64,000 bases of DNA from contig LRSR01004885.1 of NCBI GenBank assembly GCA_001579985.1, positions 57,267-121,266 on the forward strand. Reading direction: 5' to 3'. A model generated the notes under the pieces. The model saw only the letters and a program-made list of their open reading frames with translations, did not search any database and had not been told where the DNA came from. Made by a program: the position numbers and the translations under genes. This document shows positions 57,810 through 64,000 of this stretch, piece by piece. This DNA is from Hypsibius dujardini (lineage: Eukaryota; Tardigrada; Eutardigrada; Parachela; Hypsibiidae). Within the stretch, counting starts at the first letter, position 1. Each line of letters starts with the position of its first letter.

Positions 57810-58985
57810 GTGGCCACGCCTCTTCCGTTAACCCTGAAACAGAAATGGTATTGGTATCATAGTCATCTTTTCTTTATGCTCAAGCCATTCATGCAGCACC
57901 AGGAATTGTTTTGCGTAAGCTGCGGTCAAAATGTTCGGGTCCGGCAGTCTGCTTCTTTCAACTCTGAGCCAACAGTATTTAGAGGTCTTTTCATGCACTG
58001 CGACAGTACAGTTGGGAGTAAAATTACAGGTACGCCAGCAAACATCAGTGGAAAAGATTGGTCTGAGGTCAGCGGGTCCACAATAATCAATACTGGCTAT
58101 GACTTGACCGCTCAATTGTAGCTGTTAACTCATATGGTCTACATCATTCAAAACAACATTCCAATGTAATGAGCGACAGGCTCGTTCAGGGTCTTTACAA
58201 CTTGGAACCAGGACAGCTAATGAAAGAGCCAGGGAGCAAACGGTCATGTAGCCATTTTACAGGCCAGATGATCGATGCAGGCGTCGAAGCAGCTCATGTC
58301 ATCAAAACCAGCAATGGGTCCTGTGTCGACTTTATAAGAAAGGAGAAATCCCTCACCTGTCTGTCCTCAACGATGGGACGCCCAACGGTATTTCACAGAA
58401 CATTCAACTGTTAATTGGGATGTTAAAACTAGTTTCTTTTGCATAGCTGTCAAGTGCGTGGCCTTCGGTTCTGCACTGCGGGGCAGGTCAAGGAATCGTC
58501 TCAGAAATACTACAGAGCCTTTAACAGCTTCATTCAAAGTAACTTAGCGGAAGACTTTCACCTGTACCGCCTGCTCTGGACAAAAGAAGCCCTGATGTGG
58601 TACGTAGACGGAGAGGAAATTGAACGCGTCACCGATCTCTCATTTATCCCCCCACTGCGCCCATGTTTATTTCCATTATGGCGGAAATCTTCAATATACC
58701 AAAATGGCCGGAGAAAATAGAGTTGCTCAATTCGACTCTTCGGGCGGTCGTCAGCCTGGAGATTGATTACGTCGAAGCACGTCGTCCTACGGAGGAGCGT
58801 TCCTACCCTTCAACGATGAAGCCTATCACAGTACGGCAGTGTGACGGATGGACCTTTTCAATTAATACAACTGGATTAATACAACCAAAGCAGATCATTC
58901 TATGGTATGACGCAAGCAAGAGCAATACCAGTGATTTCGGTTCTGTAATCGAAATCGATGTACAGTATTTATTTTTGGCATAGAA
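57810..58985 (+). pseudogene. Glycoside hydrolase family 16-like remnant
   Basis: The clearest part is at about 58500-58790. One frame reads NLAEDFHLYRLLWTKEALMW, then YVDGEEIERVTDL; after a single-base frameshift near 58660 the next frame continues MFISIMAEIF and, further on, VVSLEIDYVEARR. The pattern (D-F-H-x-Y-x-x-x-W-T-x-x-x-x-x-W-Y-V-D-G, later P-M-F-I-S and E-I-D-Y-V) matches the C-terminal half of GH16 laminarinase/beta-glucanase domains. The upstream part is broken by stops in all frames, and the EIDxxE catalytic motif could not be found. I call it a pseudogene, but a multi-exon gene with sequencing indels is not excluded. Confidence 0.5.
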
Positions 58986-61900
58986 CAATGAGACGATAAC
59001 AAGGCCGTCGTCGGGTTGCGGAACCGCGTCGTCACCTTTTTCGGCCGAAACAATCGACCTGGTCAATATTGTGCGTCGCGGGGAAGAAATATTGCATCTG
59101 TCTGTGCAGTGTCGGGCTGGATGACCAGTGCCCAGTCCCGACTCTTTCTTTTTACGGCAGCCTGAACAATGCTGGACGGCGGTCAGCCAGCATCTTACTG
59201 CCTTTTTATGGCTTTGACTCTTCCACATCGTCTTGTCTCCGACGAGCAGATGTAAAATTTTCAGCAGCCAGTCGTGTCTGTCTCTTTTTACGTTTTTCCT
59301 GACGTTTTACTCGGCGACGTGAAAGTCGTACGGAGCTGATTTTTTAACGAGATCTCGCAATTTCAGTTCATGTTTCAAGTTTTTATTTTATTACACAACA
59401 TCTGGAGTGTGTTTGGAATGTTTTTCGGTGATTGTGACAGTGTTGAGTGGCGGATTCGTTGTGTGCCGAATTGTCAGGTTATTGCGGTGGAAACGGACTA
59501 TCTTATGTTTATTGCACCAAAACACCAGCAAGGTAAGAATAGCGATGAACGAAATGTAAAAAACTTGTTTGGGAAATTTTCAAGTTGATTTAGTCCTTTC
59601 TTTTGGTGAATGATGGGTTTTGACACGTCTGCATGTCTGGATGTCTGAATTCATGCCGAAGCGTGTTTATGATCGCAAGGGGGTGCTGGTACCAATTTCT
59701 AAGGGGCATGGCCTCAGGGGGCCAGCAGTAAAGGAATACCCTCATTCATGGGGTCAGGGAGTGTAGCCCTTAGGGGGCGACCGATTTAGATGCCACGTGG
59801 CCTATCCCGCAGAGTAACTGAATTCTCCACCCTCGCTCATACTGGCCGGACTTGGTTGGAACAGGTCAGATGAAAGCAGCGAATAGTAATGTCAGTTAGC
59901 CTGAAAGAATAAATTCTAAAAATTGGAGAAGGCCTGAAGGTTTATGAAATGATAATACAGGCAAAAAAAAAATTCCGTTTAAAAGGAACCAGTCAATCAG
60001 GCCCCCTCAACTCAACCCAAGGGTATTGCCAAGGCGAAGTCTACGCGCTCCCGCCGACCGGGGACTTGAGCAATGAGAAGGATGAGGGTTATAAAAAATC
60101 CGAAAGTAATCAAGCTCTGATGAGTCTGCTCACGGGAAAGTTGAGCACGCGTTTAAAACGCAATTGCGGCCAGGAGGGCTTTGAAGTTCCAAAACAAATC
60201 CCGTCCGTCCAAAGAACTTCCGACCTTTCCAGGAAATTGAAGCGAAAACGTGGTAAAGTTTCTGATGCAATTTGAGCCCGTCACATCTCACTGTAAATAA
60301 GACGACGAAATTCGAAGCTCAATTACCTTTTCCTCGCTCTCAAAGGCAACACGATGAATTGGCATCATTTCATGCAGACCAGCGCTACTTAAAACGAGTT
60401 GCGCCAAGCTTTTCGCAAGGCCTTTGGGAAGCAGGATGTTTCTCAACGATAAGACGAAGCGTCGTCTTGCACATGAAGAGCCGCACTCGTACCCTACACG
60501 CATCTTGCGGAACTTAAAGCACACACATTCTAGTGCTTGGAAGCACAACAGTGTCTTCCAACTAATTTGTCAGTTGCCCAAAAGCCTAAAACCTCATTTC
60601 ATGCGCCGTGAACTTCCAAAATTGGTTCAGGAGTTTACGGAGGATCTTTAGAACGCCGCGAGCATCCAGTGTCTCCACGAGGAAAGTGTCTTAAAGAATG
60701 TTTAAAAGAATCAATCCTGACGGAGGATCGTAGCTTCGTTTGGGAATTTGAGCAGGCGACAGTTTTCTGAAATCTGAAAAAAGCGTTGGAAACTCATCCC
60801 ATCCTCCAGCATTTTAGTTTGGATTAGGACTCTGAGATTCTCACTGACGCCTCTACAAAGATATTCGGAGAAGGGATAATCCAAAAGGAAGATTAATGCG
60901 AGCACATGGTTGCAAACGCCTCGAAAAGCCAGCGTAACTATACCATGACGCAGCTCAAGCTACTCGTTGTGGTATTTGGCGTACAAAAGTTCAACTGCGA
61001 CGTCGCTGATGGGTTTGAGACTGGGAGGCAGAACAGATTGTTAATGCACTCTCGCAGTACTTCTGCACGGACATGGTGTCCCAGAACAAACCAGTTTTGC
61101 TGCGTTTTTTGTCTCCAAGCTGGGTTTAGGAACATCAGCGGGAAAATCCGATTCTTCGAGCCGTCAACCTGATTTTCGAGAGCGACACCCAAACGGCTGA
61201 ATACCGATGCTGAATCTTTTACTTTATTTTAAAATCACGCATACTTTACCATAACGTCTTTCGTAGAACACCTCTGTTTGATACTTTTATTCTCGCTATT
61301 CCTCGCAACCTGAACAAAAGTGTGTTTGAGGAAGCGCGCGGTAGCATCTTGACCGGCCATCATGGCATGTCGAAAACGAACGAGCGGATTCCCTGTCACT
61401 ATTGAAAGCCCGGATGCTTGCAGGACGTTTCGCAGTACGACGCGTCGAATTTCGCTGAGTCTGGCCTTGGTGCTTTATTGAGTGTTTCTGTGTTCTATTC
61501 TACATTTTTTCAGGGACCATAATTAGATCACAATGAAATTGCAAATTTTATAGCCCCAAACCTTTCCAGTTTTCTTCGTTTCTCGTTTGTTCTTATTCAT
61601 TTTTTGTCCGTTCGTTCCTTTGCGTAATGTTCATTCGCTCCCACGCTCGCTTTTTCAAATATGGGGTTTTCCCTTTGCTGGGACATATTCCATCATCCAA
61701 CAACAAAAAGATCGTGCTTCAGGCTTAAAACAGAATTAATCTCATGCAAACGGCGTTTATATGGGTGCAACAAAACAGCTGCAGCATTCCGCTTTAGATT
61801 TCGATGCTGATGCGTTGATAAAGATAGTTAAGGGATTTCCTTTTGCCAATCTTCTCAGAGATTTTGCGTCCCACAAAAAATAAAGTCGTTTTGCCCAGCC

Positions 61901-63145
61901 AGTCTAAACGTTTCAAAAGCTGAAAACGGCCGGTTAAAAAATTGTAGATTGGTCTTCTGCTTCTCCGCCCAGGCGGCTGCAGCTCCAATCCCAAAAGTTG
62001 TGTCTACCATGTGTGCCGTTGCCATGGTTTTCCACACAATCATATCCCAGACGAGTGGATATTCCCGCTCGAACGGCACGTCGGTCTCAGTGATTGGATC
62101 AGGTTTTGGACCTGTGATGTTTTGGTGGAGCAGAATAGTTGGCGTCCGGGTCAACGGCCGGGTGTTTTCTTTGCAGATCATTGAGCTTTTTTATCGTCGC
62201 TGGTGCAACGGCATCTTCCGAAGTCAACGCCTTTAACGTCGCTTATTTTTTGCATGACTATTTTCTGCAGTTACAAAGTCGATGGCTTTGCAGTGGCCCG
62301 TCGGGTAAGCTCAAGTACCGTGAGCAGATCGTCGGTGCGGAGAAGGTTGGATTTGATGAGAAATGTAAATGAGACTTTCCATTCTTCCTTGGCGGTCAGC
62401 AAGCTGAAAGTTAAATACGAGAAAAGGAGAAAACGACGCCAGGCACCATCGAACGTGCTGATACAATCAGACAGGAAGGCAGTGAATGCTTCGGCAGTAG
62501 CGTGGCGGCCGCCGAGAGGAACACGCCGAACTAGGTGGTTGGCTTGGCGCAGAACTCGCACGTAACATGAAAGGCTACCATAGCTGCTTGTACAGAAGAT
62601 GAAATAAAGAAGGTCGCGGTAAAAACCGGTCGCTTGGGCCGTAAAACAAAACCCTTTTCCTTAGCGCATGCGAAGTTGTCCTGCCCCTTGATATGATTGT
62701 CCACAGTCTGAGCAATCAATCCATCCATCACTTGATGAGGCAGACGTTGCTGAACCGCAGTGCCCAGCTGCGATGAGGCGGAAGTTATCCTTCCTGCAAA
62801 AAATCTCATGGGCAAAAATGGTGTTCGGAGATAACCATTAAGGACCGCCGCTCAAGAAAGCGAATTACAGCGATCCATAGGAACGTTTATGTTTTCCTGG
62901 AGTGTTGTGGGAAAGTCCAAGTAGGGCAAAAAATGATGTGAGAGCTGAAGTGGACGAGCTGGCACGCTCGCTTGCTCGTCTTATCGTTTGCTTAGTTCTT
63001 CATCTGTTCTCGTTTATCTGCTGTTTGCGCGTTCCTTCCTAATAATGTTCATTTATTCGTTCTTTTGTTCTTCTCCTAATTTGTTTGATCATCCATGTCT
63101 GCTCGTTCATTCGTTAAATGAACCGAAACTAATTATTTTTTCAGG
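58986..63145. other. Mostly unassigned sequence, possibly decayed coding regions
   Basis: Many ORFs of 60-110 codons on both strands (for example minus 61855-62181, 62271-62561, 62531-62815; plus 59949-60275, 60424-60651) have protein-like composition without recognised domains. The density of open frames is higher than in AT-rich spacers elsewhere in the window. No splice-consistent gene could be built. Confidence 0.3.
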
Positions 63146-63148
63146 TGG

Positions 63149-63899
63149 AGAGATTTTCATTAAGGGGAGTTCACGTTGGTCTACAAGGGTTTTACACGTG
63201 TTCCCCTGATTGTAGCAAAAGGTCTGACTGCCGTCGCGGTGAAAGTAACCGCCACTGCGCTTAATACTAAATATCTTCGGCGCAACTTTTCCGACGAACT
63301 TCGGGTGGTGGTGAAACTGGAACGCCATGCGAAATTTTTAAGCCTACTAGGCGTCTCACTTAATTACCTTTGCAATTTTTTGCCCTAAATTTGCAGATTC
63401 CTCTTCCGATTTTGTGGATACCACGAAAGGCAATTTTGAGTCGTGTCTTCTCGCTAGCCTCTGAAATCTGATCGTTTGGTGTATTAATATGGGAGATTTT
63501 TGGCTTCGGAAAGATGTACGACGGATCGGTCCTCAGTGCGTTTTCGGTGCCGGAATTTACCGCCTGGCTGACGGACGGCCGTCAGCTTGCCCGATTACCA
63601 GGCATTCCGGAGACGATGTATGCTCCTTTTATTGAATAGGGGTAATAACAATTTCAATACATCCACACTCATTGTTCCGTCGTTTTTCGGTTAGCTATGA
63701 CATGATGCAGCGTCGTTGGAGGTTGGATCCAACCGAGCGTGTAACGGTCGAAGGTTTGGCCAGCGAGACGGACAAGCTGGTTTGCAATCGCTCCACATTG
63801 GAGCAGTACTTTGCTGACGAGACGACTAAAATTGTTTCTAATGCGGCTATTGATGGAAAATCTTCACCTCACGAACGCAAAAAAGAACAGTTTCAGTAG
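63149..63899 (+). pseudogene. Tyrosine kinase pseudogene lacking the catalytic loop
   Basis: N-lobe at 63164-63388: a glycine-loop-like GEFTLVYKG, then GLTAVAVKV (ATP-binding Lys context) and VVKLERHAKFLSLLGVSL. An acceptor at 63396 opens an exon (63397-63617) reading PLPILWIPRKAILSRVF, then LASEI-stop-SFGVLIWEIFGFGKM and LTDGRQLARLPGIPE. A GTATGC donor splices in phase to 63695-63899: YDMMQRRWRLDPTERVTVEG. These are tyrosine-kinase subdomains I-V and VIII-XI. The HRD catalytic loop and DFG are missing: only about 9 bases separate the end of the N-lobe frame from the next acceptor. TGA at 63469-63471 replaces the invariant Trp of DVWSFG, a TAA precedes the glycine loop, and APE is changed to IPR. 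Retained introns indicate a duplicated, not retroposed, copy. Confidence 0.8.
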
Positions 63900-64000
63900 A
63901 AAGACAGCATGAACTATATAACATATTCTATTACCATTTAGGATAACTTTACTTGAAAGCATTTATTTGGTATACTACACCACTTTAGAACCTATGCATC
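63900..64000. other. Right edge, no feature
   Basis: AT-rich sequence after the kinase remnant; nothing recognised. Confidence 0.4.

Noticed and set aside
61855-62815. Three consecutive minus-strand ORFs that might form a gene
   Set aside because: No recognised domain, and I could not find donors and acceptors that join them in phase. Kept only as part of the unassigned region.

Overview
The window is nuclear DNA of an invertebrate metazoan. Genes are split by GT-AG introns, mostly a few hundred bases long. They include animal families (GADD45, ARMT1, a KIAA0513-type protein, endosulfine, mitochondrial propionyl-CoA carboxylase alpha), and introns and spacers are full of degenerate CTGT/CAGA tetranucleotide arrays and palindromic DNA-transposon remnants. 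The sequence does not name a phylum. A tyrosine-kinase remnant and a GH16-like remnant would fit an early-branching animal such as a sponge, but that is a guess.

Layout. 1-357: 3' end of an unrecognised + strand gene. 1074-3210 (+): cathepsin B-like protease with a C-terminal peritrophin-A type chitin-binding domain. 3211-6655: palindromic repeats, a degenerate minisatellite and a large inverted-repeat element. 6656-7540 (-): endosulfine/ARPP19. 7541-14625: no firm gene, two inverted-repeat elements. 14626-18402 (+): 645-residue Ser-rich protein with an acylation-type N-terminus. 19998-24064 (-): KIAA0513-like protein, 400 residues. 24065-27968: two inverted-repeat elements, one holding a 52-codon ORF. 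27969-31074 (+): ARMT1. 31930-32903 (+): GADD45-like. 33862-34428: hAT-like element with an 8-bp target duplication. 34796-40453 (+): PCCA, ten exons, 729 residues. 41019-45417 (-): PIAS-like SUMO E3 with an apparent N-terminal chromo-barrel. 45999-48590 (+): unrecognised acidic protein, head-to-head with the SUMO E3. 49919-51825 (-): a possible terminal exon and a single-pass membrane protein with PY motifs. 55522-56135: internally deleted pogo-like transposon. 56300-64000: decayed coding sequence with a GH16-like remnant and a tyrosine-kinase pseudogene.

I reconstructed exons by hand from reading-frame phase, GT-AG sites and family similarity. For all complete genes listed at 0.7 or above, and the acidic gene at 45999-48590, the spliced exons sum to a multiple of three with no internal stop. 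There is no operon logic. The neighbours look like unrelated housekeeping, signalling and regulatory genes. The most unusual items are two domain combinations (cathepsin B plus CBM14; chromo-barrel plus PINIT plus SP-RING) and the dense set of small non-autonomous DNA transposons, several present as multiple copies in this one window.
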